Positions 23,201 through 38,200 are shown, counted from the stretch's first letter. The stretch: DNA of 64,000 bases from Odobenus rosmarus divergens (GCF_000321225.1 NW_004450302.1:4648948-4712947), one strand, 5' to 3'. The notes: generated by a model not told the origin, from the sequence alone. A program made the numbers and translations.

Positions 23201-26200
23201 CTGTGTTAAAGAGTTGACATTTCCCGCTTTCCTGAAAATTGCCCTGGAGAGAATGGGCCACTGCGACCAGCAGTAGCAACCCGGAGTCCCGTGTCCCCAC
23301 GTCCTCCCAAATGCTTAGCGTTGCCGAACGAACATTGGAACGTTTGCTCCTCTGGTAGGGGCCAAAGCGTATCGCACTGTGGGCTGAATGGACATTTCCC
23401 TGATTAGCCGTGAGACTGGGCTCTTTTGAAATGTCTTCTGTGAATGTTCCGTTCATGTTCTTTGCCCATTTATTACATTAGATTACTTATCCTTATGGAT
23501 TTGAGAGTTTGTTTGCTTTAAATACAAGCTGAATGCTAATCCCTGGTCTCTTACACCCAGGCAGCTGCTTGTCTTTTAGCTTTGTTGATGATTTATGTTT
23601 TTCTTAGGGCCCAGGGGACCAGCCTGGCATCAAACGTCTATAGCGGGGGGAAGGGCAGAGGCCAGCCCATGACTTGGAACAAAAACAGACTGCTGCATTC
23701 AATTTCATTTCTAAAGCCTTCTTGCTGGTGGTTGACATGGCACCTTGCCCAGGGGAGCAGTGGTCTGCCTCAGCATGGGGGGTGTTCCCACAGTCCCCAG
23801 GACCCCTCATATCTAGTTACCCTCTCTGCTTGGTGGCTTCTGAAAGGACTAAGAACTTTGCCCAGGGTAACCTGGGTCATTCCAGCCCCCAGCAAGGGCA
23901 AGATCCACCTGCAAGCTTCTTGTCCCTGTGCCAAGCACCTCCTCCCAGCAGGTAATATGTAACAGGAGGTGAAAGAGCTTCTTCCCCAAGTAGACTCTGC
24001 AGACGTATTTGCTTAGGTGTCCCGATTGTGCCTGCCTCCCTTCACCCAGCTCTGCCCCCGTCAGGACTGATCCTTGGCGCCCATGGTGGCTTCTAGCCCA
24101 GACTTCAGTCGCCAGCCCTGGAACGTCCAGAATGCACAGGAGCTCCCCAAACCAGCCAGGCCCTGTATTCTGTCTAGGTCCCGCTGCAAGGGCAGGCTAC
24201 ACCGGGCAGGGCCAATGCTGGGGCACAAGGCTTTCCAGCCTGGTGTCATCAGGGAACTGGCTAGGCAATTATGGGACCCAGCCGGGTGGTTGGCACCAGG
24301 ATGAGGGAGCTGGAACATGAGAACAGGACAGTGAGGTCAGAGGCAGTGAAATCTTGGGAAAGGACCAGTGTGTGCTGGAGGTCTGGGAGGTGGGGGCCCA
24401 GTGAGGATATTTCTCTGTGCATCATGGTGCTGAGAGGGCCCCCAGTTTGCAGCTCTAGACCCCACAAGGGTCCTCAGGACAGGCTGTGGAAGGGCTGTAG
24501 TTTAAAGAGCGACACACACAGAAAGGGGTCCAGGGGTGCCCCCCACCAGATTTGGAACCGTAAGAAAATAAACCTCTTGCTTCTTCATTCATAAAAAATG
24601 AATAGGGGCAGGGCGCCTGGGTGGCTCAGTCGGTTGGGCGTCTGCCATCGGCTCTGATTGCGATCTCAGGGTGCTGGGTTCCTGCTTCTCCCTCTCCCTC
24701 TGCTGCTCCCCCTGCTTGTGCTTATTGGCATTTCTTTGAGCTTCATTCCCATGTGAAAGTGGGTATGTATCTCGGTCAGGGGGTGGCTATGAAGATGGCA
24801 AGAGATCCTATGAATGGAGTGTTTAGGAGAGAATTGGCATTAGGACACATCAGTATGTCAGTTCACATTATTCTGAAATGCACTGTTTCACCTAAAATGT
24901 ATTAGACATTTTCCATCTCATTAAATAGTGTCTTCGTTTTTTTTTAATGGCATAGGCTTCGTTTGTACAGATGCTCTGTATTTACTTATCTAATCCCTCA
25001 CATATAGAAGTAAAGTGTTTTTTCTCAATTCTTTGCTAAACAACAATTAATGTCCTTATTCATACCTTTAGGCATTCATTCGTTTTTTGTTGTTGTTGTT
25101 GCTTGTTTTTTAGGATAGAATGGCCGAAGGATATGCATAATCAAATGTTAATAGATATTAACATTTCCTAACATATACTAAATCAGAAGGGATCCAAATT
25201 TGGGGGTTCTGAAGCTTATATAATTTGGGCTGCCGTCTTTATAAAAAAAGACAAAATTACAAAACCAAAATTTATTGCAAATTGGATATTAATGTGAGAA
25301 AAGAATTTGCCACGTACGAATTGCTGGGTCCTTGAAGATTCAGGTCTTTCCTTATGAGATTTCTTTAGGCAGTTTGGCAGAAATGCTGACATATAAATGC
25401 TTCTTGACTTGCAATCAGCCTCCCTCTTTAATTCCCAGGAAGTCCCAACTCAAGGGGGTGGGCAGGGGTCCTGGAACATAAGCAGTATTATGGCTTCTGT
25501 CCTTACCGTCCTTTGAAAATCTTGTGCCAATTTACACTCTGGCCCATTTCTTCACATCCTTGCCAACATTCTGTATTATCAATCGTTCTTGTTTTCATGT
25601 CAGGATTAATAGTCATGTTATTAATCTTCTCTAGTTAGGGAGCTTTAGGTGGGCAATATTGAGAGCAGCGTTATAATCCATGGGCTCTCTGCTGAGTACC
25701 CCCTGCTCTTTTTCCTGGGATAAGCTCACGCACTGGCTGCTCAGAGCCGAGGGTACCACAGACTGGCTCCTGTGGCAGGGATGAGTTCTCATCTAGCTGG
25801 AACTGCTCTCCAGGATGGCTTCGGAGTACTCTTTGACGAGAATACCTGTCGTGGAATTTTGAAATTAGACTTAGACTCCTCTAGAAAGACAGCAATCTTT
25901 GGTTTGGGCAGAGGATTACTGATTTGTTATATTTGGCCCTGTAATGACTTTCCATTTATTACAGAATCAGACAGATTGAATTATTTTCAATATATTCGTG
26001 ATTTTTGAAATAACAGCTTTTTGGGGCCTGTGGTATAATAATCCAGATGAATCACAAAATATTGAAATTGGAATACCACCTGCGAAAGTGAGGTATACCT
26101 CCATACCCACCCTTTCTCTGTCTGCAAATACATGTGGCACACACACCACACACACACCACATGCCACATACACATACCACACACACCAGACACACACACA

Positions 26201-29200
26201 TATACACCCCACACACGCCACACACACACACACCATGCACCCCATAGTTTTTTGCACCACTTGAAAATAAGTTGCAGACATTACAACATCAATATTTTCC
26301 ACCTTTGCTGATCTCTTGGGAAACAAATGTCTCATGGTTGTTCTGCTCTGATTGGTGATGTGCACATCTTTTCCTATGCTTACCTGCCGTTGTGTCGTTC
26401 TTCTTTGTGTGTGTGGCAGATTGGTGGCTCATGTGTCAGTGCCACTTGGTCTGTTTTTTTTTTTTTTAAAGATTTTATTTATTTGACAGAGAGAGACAGC
26501 GGGAGAGGGACCACAAGCAGGCGGAGTGGGAGAGGGAGAAGCAGGCTTCCCGCCGAGCAGGGAGCCCGATGCGGGACTTGATCCCAGGACCCTGGGACCA
26601 TGACCCGAGCCGAAGGCAGACGTTAACCATCTGAGCCACCAGGCACCCCTCTACAGACATTCCTAGAAATGACATTGTAAAGCAGATAGTTATCCCAGTT
26701 CTGGTTTCCGGCTGGAGCCATATTTCAGTTGGGGGCCGCCTTCTGGACCACAGCCTTGCGCCCAGTGAGCCATATTCTAAACAACAAACAACGTGCCCTG
26801 AGCTGCTTGGTGCTGAACCCGGGGGACGCTTATCCAGGTAGGAGACAGGTTGGTTAGGCCAATAGTCACAGTGTACCATGAACTGTACGGCGGACACATA
26901 ACACTGTTTTCCCATCTGCTGGTGTTCTCAGGAAGGAAGATCCTGCTGCATTCAGAAAGGAGATTCTTCCTTTCTTGGAGTAATATCTAGGACCGAGATC
27001 ACCAACAGATGTGTCTGCTGGGCTTGCCCAGCGTTAGTTATCAATGGGTGGATGGATGGATTTTGCACAGAAGAGACACATGATGCTTTTAATTTTGGGG
27101 CAACATGGCAAATAGAGGCCACAATCTGTCGCTAAATTTAGTTTACAAATTATGAGTAGAGCAACACTAGCTTAAGCCGTAGGAGAGTTTTCTTTTAAAC
27201 TCTGTATTGAAGTATACCATGGGTTCAGAAAAGGGCACATAGGTTAAGTGCTCCCCTGGTGAATTTTTGATAAACTGTACACACCCATATAACCAGCACC
27301 CAGTTGGCCACTCTCCTGATTTCCAACAGCACAGATAACTTTTGTCTGTTTTGTACACAGAAATGGAATCTGACAGTATATACCTTTGTCTATCCGGCTT
27401 CTTTAACTTTTTTTAATGAGTTTCGTTCATATTGTTGGGTATAGTCATGGTTCTTTTGCTGTCGTTACCATATGACACTGCAAATAGTAAATCACCATGC
27501 ATTTATCTGGGTAGTTTCCATATTGGAGATAACACAGAAATCCTCTGACCTGTTTTTTGGTGAGCGCATGCATGAATTCTGTTGGATATATCCTTAGGAA
27601 TGGAATTATCCACATTGTTTTTTAAAGTGTACAATTCAGTAGTTTTCAGTGCAGTCATGGATATGTGCAACCATCACCACAGTCAACTTTAGAACCTTTC
27701 TCTCACCTCAGAAAGAAACCCCATACCCTTAGCTCTCCCCTCTGTGTTCTTCCCTCCCCTCAGCCCTAAGCAATCACATAATCTAATTTCTGTCTCTATA
27801 GATTTGCCTATTCGCAACATTTCATATGCATGGAATTATACCTTAGGTGGCTTTCTGTATCTAGCTTCTTTTGCTTATAATATTTTCAAGGTTCATCCAT
27901 GTTGTAGTGGGTATTAATACTTCATTTCCTTTTTATGGCCAAATAATATTCCATTGTATGGATATGGATATTCCACATTTTGTTTATCCATTCATCCGTT
28001 GCTGGAACCATTGGGTTGTTTTCATCTTGGCCTATTTTGTGAATAGTACTGCTATGAACATATATGTACAAGTCTGCCTTTGAGCACCTGTTTTCAATTT
28101 TTGGGGGTTGACACCTAGGAGCAGAATTGCTGGGTCATAAGGTAACTCTCTCTTTAACTTTTTGGAGAAGCACCAAACTGCTTTCCACATTGGCTGCCAT
28201 TTTGCATTCCCACCAGCAATGCCCAAGGGTTCCAGTTTCTCCACATGCTCACCAGCATCTGTTATTTTGGTTTTTTTGATTCTAGCTTTCCGAGTGGGTG
28301 CAATGTGGTAGCTCACCGTGGCTTTCATTTGCATTTCATGTGCTTGGTGACCATATATCTTCTTTGGAAAAATGTCTATTCAAGTGCTTCACTCATTTGC
28401 TAATTGGGTCGTTATGTGCATTATTTATAATTCACTCATTTGGTCATTCCGCTGAGCACCTCTTACGTTCCAGGCACTGTGAGGCAGTGGGGATAAAACT
28501 GTGAACACATTAGTTGCCAACAACAAAAGGTCAAGAGAATTCTTAAAAAACAAAAAAACAAAAAACAAACCCTCGGTTCCCGACAGCAGATGCGGGCCTG
28601 AATTTTCAAGTGCCAACTCTCTGAGGGCACCTTTGAGGTGGGGCTTTGTCTCTAGTTCATGGCTCCCACCTGACTGATTTATATGTTTTCCAATGCCCAA
28701 CCCAAGTAGCTGAAGGCCTCACTAAATATTGACAGTAGTCTCTCATCCATGGGGGATACGTTCCAAGAGCCCCCGTGGGTGCCTAAAACCACAGCTGGTA
28801 CCGAAGCCCATAAATACAAAGCTTTTTCCTATCCATACATATTGATGAGAAAGTTTAATTTACAATTAGGCACCGAAGAGATTAACAACAATAATAACAG
28901 AATAATTATAACAATATACTATAATAAAAATTAGGTGAATGTGCTGTCTCTCAAAATACCTTATTCTGCTATACTCACCGTTCTGCGAGGACATGAGACA
29001 ATATAATGCCTACAAGATGAGGTGAAACGAGTGAATGACGTCGGCATGGGACACAGCGTTAGGCTACCATTGATTGTCTGACAGAGTCAGAATGTCAGAA
29101 GGAGGTTCCTCTGCTTCACCGTGGGTAACTGCAGATGAGGGGAGGACTCTCGGACTTTAGTTCTTTGAGTTAGGAGCCTTAGGGACTGCTGGCTCTCTTC

Positions 29201-32200
29201 CAACTCCTTACACTTCCCACCCAAATTTAAAAAAAAAAAATGATAACAAACGAAAACCACAACTTGTCCCCGAAGCAAATCTCTGGTGTCTTTTTTGGGG
29301 TTAGATGGAATGTCTGCCACTTTGTTTAGGAACAGAAAAAGCAGTGGCTCCCTCTTTTTGCCCAAGGCCTTTGGGGTGTGTTTGAAGAAGGAGGGAAGTA
29401 GAATAAACCCTGTTTGCACTTGGTGGTTCTTTGTTTATGAGCAAAGGGCATTCATTCAGAGTTTCTAGGTCTTTTAAGTCCTTTGGAGGAGTGGCCTGTG
29501 TCCACTTCAGTCCTGCCCTGCTCCAATCCCTGTTTCTTGACGTCAATTAGTAAACAATTGGGGAAAAAAAATAAAATGGAGATTCAACAATCTGGGGCAT
29601 ACATCCAAAGCCTAAAGAACAGAATTGCCCACCCACTTTTTCTCCCCAATTTGTTTGGTTGGGGAGGGTCCTCCGCTGCAGATCCAGCTACTACCAGCCC
29701 GAGGAGCCCACTTGGCCTCTTTGCGTTCTACTTTCTTTACCTGGAGAATGGGAGTTCATGCTGCCCGCCTGCCCTTCTCAGGATTTCCTTAGTGTATGTC
29801 AGAGAAACCCACTCTCACCGTGGCTTCAAGGAGATGGGAGTTTCTTTTTCTGGGAGATGGCCAACCCCTGGCCCGGCTGTCAAGCTCCAGCTTCTCCAGC
29901 TCTGCGGTGTCTGAGCTCACCAGGTGGCCCAAAATGGCTGCCATTCTCTTCCAGATGACATTCCAGCCAGTGAAGGACAAAGAGAAGATGCGCCTTCCCG
30001 GTAAGGGAAGTTGCACACAGTACCTCTCTGTAGATATCCCTTGCCAGAGCACCTTCGAGGGAAGTTTGGGAATGTGGTCTGGAGTCCACGTGGCCAAGGC
30101 CAGCTGAACACCCAGAGGGTGGTTTAATAAGGACAAGGGCTTACGGGGGCCTCTGTCGCAGCACCTTTCAGAGCTGCCATGAAGATAAGGGATGTAATAC
30201 ATGTGACAACTGAAATGGACTTCTTTTCTGTTTTTTGTTTTGTTTGTTTTGGGTTTATTTTGTTTTTTTTTGTTTGTTTGTTTGTTTTTGCACGTAAATC
30301 AACCTTTTGATTTACCAACTAGAATTTCCAGAAGGATACCGTCTGGTCTGAAATCCACAGCGAATGAGTAGGAACCCAGGTTCCAAACAAAATAGGATGC
30401 CTGGTCACTGTGAGAATAAGAGGAAGCCTGTTGTCAGGCTCTGTTGACAACAAAACCATTAAGGTGGCTGAGATTTGCTTTTTGCTGCCTCCTGATCCCG
30501 ATGCTGGGCTATGGGAGGCCTCCTGCCAGGGCTTCAAGGGCCCTGGTCATCCACTGAATGTGAAAAATGTAGGTATATTAGGATGTGCCAGCTGTAAGCA
30601 AATAAAATCAGATTTATCTTTGCTCATTTATTAGATTCCACGTATAAGTGAAATCATGCAATATTTGTCTCTCTGCGTATAGCTTATTTCACTTAGCATC
30701 ACATCCTCCAGCTTTATCCTTGTTGTTACAAATGGAATTTGGCTTTTTTCCCAAAACACTGGCTTAAATTTAAAGAGGGAATGTATTGACTTTTGGCAGT
30801 GAAAAGTCCAGAGGAAGGTAGACACCACATGTGGCTGGGCCTAGGGATTCAAAACCTTATGATGAAGTTTGTTGCTGTGTCTTCCTGTCTCTCTCTGTCT
30901 CTCTCTCCCTATTTAACCCTGTGTTCAGTTTGTTCTTAAGCAGGTTCTCTCCACATGCTTGTTCTTACAACCATCACTTTGGCAAACCCCAAGAAAAAGA
31001 GCATGCTTGTTTCCCAGTGGGCATACATGCACGCCCTTGACCGCATGCCTTTGAGGTAGGGATTTGGGGTATGCAATCCCTTTTGAGGGGTGTCATAGTG
31101 GCCATTGGGAATCTGCTCAACAGTTCTTTAGGTTTGTCAGCCTGTGGATGATAGGGTGTGGGGCCTCATGGGACCTTAGAGCCCTGCTGTCCGGGCTGTT
31201 TTCTGCCCCAGCGCATATGCAGGAACCACGTGGCCTAGGTGGCTCACCACAATCCTTTAAAAAGATTAACCAGAAAAAAAAAAAAAAAAGATTAACCAGG
31301 TCCGGGCTCCTGGGTGACTTGGTCAGTTAATTGTCCAACTCTTTATCTCAGCTCAGGTCTTGATCTCAGCGTCATGAGTTCCACCCTAGGCGTGGAGCCT
31401 ATTTTAAAAAAAATAGAGGAGTGCCTGAGTGGTTCAGTCGGTTGAACAACTGCCTTCAGCTGGGTCATGATCCCAGGGTTCTGGGATCGAATCCCACGTT
31501 GGGCTCCTTGCTGAGCAAGGAGCCTGCTTCTCCCTCTGCCTGCCACTGCCCCTGCTTGTGCTCGCACTCTCTCTGAGCAAAAAAAAGGATTAAAAAATTT
31601 TTTTTGAAAAGAGAAGATTAACCAGGTCATTTAGATAATATCCCCCCTTTTTTTAAAGATTTTATTTATTTATTTGACAGAGAGAGAGACAGCGAGAGAG
31701 GGAACACAAGCAGGGGGAGTGGGAGAGGGAGAAGCAGGCTTCCCGCGGAGCAGGGAGCCCGATGCGGGGCTCGATCCCAGGACCCTGGGATCATGACCTG
31801 AGCCGAAGGCAGATGCTCAACGACTGAGCCACCCAGGCGCCCCGATAATATCCCCTTTCACCTGAGAATAACCAGTGGGTCCAATCCTCAAACTATTCAT
31901 AGGTGGGGAAGTGGAGACCTAGGGAGGAGAAACCCTGCGTCTTTACTTGGATTCCCCCGGGGACGAGGACTGTGCGTGGTTGGTAGTGCTGGAAGCAGAA
32001 GTGAGGAGAAAAAGACTGGAAGAGAAGCTAGCACAGAGTGTTGTCGAGGTCACAGCCAAGGCAGCAAGGGCTTGACCCACCAAGACCTCTGAGAAGGGAC
32101 AGACACCTCCCAGATCTGTCCAGCTGCAGAAGGGGAGAATTGAAGCCCCCCCCAGCAGACAGAATCCCAAGGAACGGTCCCAGTAGCAGAAACCAGAGAT

Positions 32201-35200
32201 GCTCCATGGGGGTGACATGGGACACCAGAGGTGTCTGTGGCAGTTGCCCACCCAGCCAGCAGCATACCTGGGATGAGACCTCAGACACTCCCGCCCACCC
32301 CACCCCCCGCTGTCCCCGATGCCAGCCTGGTGCTCACCCACTCCCCACAGAGCTGCAGCGGGTGTCCCCACTATGGGACTCATCCTCGGCTCCCTGGTCC
32401 AAAGCAGCCAGGCTGAGCAGCCTCCCTGTCAGCCTGCCTCGTGACCCGCCTCCTGCAAGATGGCAGCGGGCTCCTCTCCCGTTTGTGGGGAAACCCCGTT
32501 TTGCTCCCCTCTGCCCTGCATACCTTGTTCTTCCCAGAAATTCTCCCCCACAAGACCCACGCAGTCAACAGAAGAGACACGTGGTCTTTCTAGCTTAGCA
32601 GCTGCAGTGCCACATGGTCAGCATTGGTCCTCAGGCCCCACACGACGCCCTCTCTCATGGGAACAGGGTCTGAGACCTGTTGCACCCCTCCCCAAGAGAC
32701 CTCAGCGGGAGCCTGGCCCCTGTCCCCCAGAGGGGCCAGCAAACACACGCAGGCCTAAGCCTACCGTGTGATCCTTTTAGTTCTGGGGGCCTTTTCTGTT
32801 TTTGTTTTTAAAATAATTAATAGGTTTTTTGTTTTGTTTTGGGTTTTTTGTTTTTTGTTTTTTTGTTTTGTTTTGAGTACAGTTTGAGAGTTACAGAATG
32901 ACTGAGCCTTTCTATTGGGTCCTGGTTCCTGGGGGTGGGGATAGGGATGGGGCAGGGGCGGGCGTTTCTGAAGCAGCCCCTCCCACGTTGTAAGCAACCT
33001 CCCTCCCAGCCGGGTGCCAGCCCTGGGTGCCAGCGAGGCCCGGCCTGGCGCGATGGAGTCCAGCTCCACACAACCCTGTCTCCCCACAGTTCCAGAGAGG
33101 CGGATAACACCATCCCCCTGCCCATTGGAGGCCTCAGCTACGTCCAGGGCCTCACAAAACCTAGTCTTATCCACGAGACTGTGGGGCGGTGCCTGGAAGC
33201 CACAGCACAGAGGGTCCCTGACAGAGAGGCCTTGGTCGTCCCCCAAGAAAACATCAGGTTGACCTTTGCCCAGCTCAAGGAGGAGGTGGGTCCTGGTCTT
33301 GAACCCCCGAAGTAGGCAGGTGCTAGCCCCCAGGCTGCACTGGCTGGGTAGAGCTGCAGGGGCCGAAGCTGGCTGTGGGGCAGGGGGCTGGGGCGGCCTG
33401 AGGACCCCAAGGGATGGCAGGAGAACGGGACAGGGCTGAGGCAGAAGGGGCCACCTGCACCTGATGTCACCTGCACCGCTCCCTCCTGGGATGCTTGTTA
33501 ACTATGCATAGCCCCAGGCCCACTGTGGCCTGGGAATCTGCCTGTCCCTCGTTCCCAGCGGGTTCTGTTGGGAACCCCTGGGCCAACGGCTGCGGTGGGA
33601 GTCATGGGCCCCTTCCTGCTCGCCCGCATCTCACCCCTCATGCCCTGTTTACACCAGGTGGACAAAGCTGCTTCTGGGCTCCTGAGTATCGGCCTCTGCA
33701 AGGGCGACCGGCTGGGCATGTGGGGACCCAACTCCTACGCGTGGGTGCTCATGCAGCTGGCCACCGCTCAGGCGGGCATCATTCTGGTGAGCAGGGGCTT
33801 GCCCGGTGCAGCTGGGTGTGTAGGGAGTGCATATTTCAGGGGGACTCCCCAGCTCCTCGGCCCCCAAACCACCAGAGGGTAGCGCTTTCTTCTGAAGCCC
33901 CTCCCAAGGAGGCCCGGAAGTGTAGGGCACTGCCTCTGACCACATGGTGTTTCTGTGCCTCCTAAGAACGGAGGGGTGGCTAGAGGGACAGGATCAAGCC
34001 AAGACACTGACTGACATCCCCTTGCTGTCTCCACCAGGTGTCCGTGAACCCAGCCTATCAGGCTATGGAGCTGGAGTATGCCCTCAAGAAGGTAGGACCC
34101 GCTCCTAGGGGAGGCATGCACAGGTGGGGGACACCCAGAGTCTGTCCTTGGGGTGGTTGGTCAGACACAAGGCTGGGGCGTGTGTTGAGGTGGCACATGC
34201 GTGTGTCAGGGCGGTAGCGCCTGAGTGAGGTGGTGTGCATGTGTGAGCAAGAGTAACTGTTAGAACTACCCCAGAGCCCCCGCCTGGAGCCCCCTGCTGA
34301 CCGTGCTGGGGGGGGCGGGGCTCCACCTCCACAGGTAGGCTGCAAAGCCCTCGCTTTCCCCAAGCAATTCAAGACCCAGCAATACTATCACATCTTGAAG
34401 CGGGTCTGTCCAGAGTTGGAGAAGGCCCAGCCAGGAGACTTGAAGAGTCAGAGGTGAGGGTGTCCGCCCTTGGGAAGGGTGCATGGTGTGGCCCCCTGGC
34501 CCCCGCGCCCTCAGGGATGAGGCTCATGTCTCCCTAGGCTCTGACTCTCACTACCCTCCCAACCGCCAGGCTCCCAGACCTGACCACGGTCATCTCGGTG
34601 GACGACCCTCTGCCAGGGACCTTGCTCCTGGATGAGGTGGTGGCCTCTGGAGGCAAAGAGCAGCATCTGGCCCGGCTCCGGTACAACCAGCAGTTCCTGT
34701 CCTGCCATGACCCCATCAACATCCAGTTCACCTCGGTAGGGCAGAGGTCTCCAGGCTGGCATGCTACCCCCTGCCCAACCCTGTGACCCTTGCCCAAGAC
34801 CAAGGAGGTCCGGAGTGCAGACACTCTCCTCCTGGGGCTGGCCCTAGCTGTCCTCTCTGCTCTGGAAAACATCAGCCACTGGTGTCCTTGTCACATGCCC
34901 CCCGCCCTCGTCTTCTCATCCTCAGCCCAGGGCCGGATGCACTGGCGGCACAGGCCAGAGCTGACAGATCTGCCTCCTCATTTAGCAGATGAGGAGACTG
35001 AGGCCCAGGGTGGGAATCTGCTGGTGGGCCACAGAGTCCTCTGAGCAACCTTATGAGTGGCATAAGGACAGAGACCTTACCTTCCACACCTCTGGATCCT
35101 AACACCTGGCACCGTGCAGGCGCCTGCTAAACCGTGAACACGTGTTCAGTGAATGAATGGATCTGGGGCAATAGTCCCCGTCTCCCGATGCCCCGTTCCA

Positions 35201-38200
35201 GGGCTCTCCCACACAGGGGCCCAGAGTGGGGAAGGAGATGGGGAGCAGGAGGCCAAGGATCACCTGCTTGTCTTATCAGGGGACGACAGGCAGACCCAAG
35301 GGGGCCACCCTCTCCCACTACAACATTGTCAACAACTCCAACCTGATAGGGGAACGGCTGAGGATGCACCTGAAGGTGAGGGGCCTAGCCCGGGCCCTGC
35401 AGGGGGCGGTTGGGGGGGGGTCTTGTTGGGTTCCCCCTGCTGGCTAGACGAACTGGCCCCTGGGGCTTTGGGCTCCGGATAGAACCGGCTTCCCGCCTCC
35501 AACCCCAGATGCCGGAGGAATCACGGATGGTCGTGCCCAGCCCCTTGTACCACTGCCTGGGTTCTGTGGGGGGCACAATGGTGAGCATGATGTATGGCGC
35601 CACCCTCATCCTACCCTCTCCGACCTTCAATGGCAAGAAGGCGCTGGAGGCCATCAGCAAAGAGAGGTGGGCATCAGTGGGCAGCCCCCCCCCCCAGGGG
35701 CTGATGAGACCCTCCTATTCCTCACTCCTGGGCCCTGATCCCTTTTGGAGATGTCTCCTCCCTTCAGCCCAGAGAAATGGAGACCAGGGGTAGTGGGAGA
35801 CTCCCATGGGAGGACAAGTTCCTGCCTCCAAAGAGCTTCTCCTTGTTTCCCACATATGCAGCCTCGGCCCTTACTGCAGGTTCAGGGTGGGATGGGTCAG
35901 AAGAGGGAGTTCCCTTCCCCTTCCAAGCCTGATTTTGAGACACCCCCCCCCCACCTTACACAGAGGCTCCTTACTATATGGCACCCCCACAATGTTTGTG
36001 GACATTCTGAACCAGCCAGACTTCTCCAGTTATGACATCTCGGCCATGCGTGGAGGTAGGTTAGGGCCAAGGGTGGCCAGGCCAGGATTGCTGAGCTAGA
36101 TATGTGCCCAGCCTTTTATTTAGGGGGCAAAAAGCTCACCGTAGAAGAGTGGGTGGGAAGGAGGCAAATCCTCAGTGTCCCTGGACACCAGCCCAAGGCC
36201 AGCTGCCAGGTGTAGGAATAAGTCCAGGGTCAGAGGGGAACGTTCTTCTCTAGAAGGAGCTGCAGGTGAAGGGGGTCCACTGGGCCTGGAGAAGCGGGGA
36301 GCTGTGTCAGTCCTCTCTCTGATTCAGGTGTGATTGCTGGGTCCCCGGCACCCCCAGAGCTGATCCGAGCCATCATTGACAAGCTGAACATGAAGGACCT
36401 GGTGGTGAGTGGACGGAGGCTGGGCTGGGGCTGTGGGTAGGGGGCAGGCCGCGCTGGGGTGCGGACAGGTGGGTGTGGGAGGAGCTCAGACCAGATCTCC
36501 AAGGAAGACCCTCTCAGCTGGCCCTCCTTCCAGAAAGCAGATGTCAGAAAGTTGACCTCACTGGCAGCTGGCCAATCATAGAAATAGGTGACGGGGGCAC
36601 CTGGGTGGCTCCATCAGTTAAGCATCTGGCTTCGGCTCAGGTCAGGATCCTGGGATCCCGGGATCGAGTCCCGCATCGGGCTCCCTGCTCTGCGGGGGAG
36701 TCTGCTTCTCCCTCTGACCCTCCCCCCGCTCATGCATGCTCACTCACTCTCTCTCTTGCAAAAATAAATAAATAAAATCTTTAAAAAAAAAATAGGTGAC
36801 CAGGGGAGTAAATATTACATATACATAAATTTATATTTATGGAAATCTGGGAAAGAAGTGCAGCATGGGAGGGTATGCGGCAAAGCACCAGTGTCCTGCT
36901 AGAGTGTCCTGGCAGGTGGGGGGTGGGGGGCTGGCGGAGCTGGGGTATGGGCTCAAGACCGTTTCTGGAAGCAAGGGGTGGGGCAAGGATCTGATGTTTG
37001 TTTCCAAATGGCAAGGTAAAGGGGAGCAGAGGGGAAGAGGATTCTGGAAGGGTGGCCGTCCTGATGGCTGCCCTGTTCTGGTTCTGAAGGACTTGGGGTC
37101 TTGGCAGCAGCATCTCTGAGAGGAGCCATGGCGGTGGGGCCAGGCGTGATGGAGCTCTCACCAGCAGGTGGAGCTGGGTTCGTGCTGGAGCGCCCGAGCC
37201 CCCCTGCCAGGACGTGTCTAGATGTGGACAGCTCTGGCGCCAGCAGAGGCTGTGGGGAGAATGTGGGGGTCAGAGGTGGGAAGGTCAGTAGTTTCTCCCG
37301 CTGAAGGCAGAGGCCGGTCACCAGGACCGGCTGGGTCAGGACCTGTGGTGAGGCAAAGTTCAGTGTCAGGAGTCCAACAACCCAGACAAGGCTTGCCGAG
37401 AATGGTGGGAGTCCCAGGCAGTGTCATTTTCCCCTTTAGAAGGGGAGCCCCTGTCCTTCCTTCCCCTCCTCTCCCTACACAAATGGAGGGTCTGTGGGGA
37501 CACCCTCCTCCCTTGCTAGAATCCCCGAGAAGGGAATGGGGGACCTGCCCACCCGTCCCCCACCTGTTTAATGGCGGCCGGCTTTCTTGGACCTCTTAGT
37601 GGGAAACTTGCAGGCGCGGAAAGCGTCCGTGTCACGGATATGCTGGCCTTTGAACTTGGCGGGCGAGGCACAAGTGGCATCAGGGCGGGAAGTCTTGGCT
37701 TCCAGCCACCTAGAGAGACAGAGAGTCGCTGGGCTTGGGGGAGAGGTGTGGGAGTGCCCGGGGAGGGGACAGCGAGCCAGGGGGCCAGGATGGACTTATC
37801 TCTAGGATGGCCTGGAACCGTCATCTTCATGTGCCAAACTCCTAGGCTCCCACACCTACTAGGTAGCAGATCTAGGACATATGGCCCAGATGTCTCCATG
37901 CGGGGCCAGGGTATCTCTGCTTCATCCCATGAGAGCACATTCTGAGGGACTGCAGGGGGGTGTTCTCACCTCCGAAGACCCCGGAGCTGGCAGGTACATT
38001 TCCAGGGATTGTTGGTGAGGGTGAGGGTCTCTAGGCTGTCAAAGGGGAAGTTGGAGGGCAGCTGGTTCAAGCGGTTGTTCTCCAGATGGACGTGTTTCAG
38101 TGTGGTCACACCCAGGAAGGCGCCGTCTGAGAACTGGGGAGTGAGGAGGACAGGAGTGAGCACCCCAGCCCCAGGGTCCAGCCTCTCCCAGCCCTATGGT

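Larger units (their letters stand above)
14219..33089 (+). other. ACSF2: ACSF2 intron 1 (18.9 kb)
   Basis: The donor is CTGAG|GTACGC and the acceptor tccccacag|TT. It contains eleven SINECs, decayed L1 fragments, hAT and Tigger-like DNA transposons, MIR/L2 pieces and a CA-rich tract. Exon 1 carries only the presequence. I see no other gene inside. The least repetitive parts are about 14.2-15.2, 29.2-30.2 and 31.9-33.0 kb. Confidence 0.75.

Noticed and set aside
26140..26240. Short regularly spaced CACA units as a possible CRISPR-like array
   Set aside because: This is a dinucleotide-derived microsatellite in a mammalian genome with no repeat-spacer structure.
32038..32598. 186-codon plus-strand open frame in ACSF2 intron 1
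   Set aside because: No domain, no supporting splice sites and composition like the surrounding intron. It is not reported as a gene.
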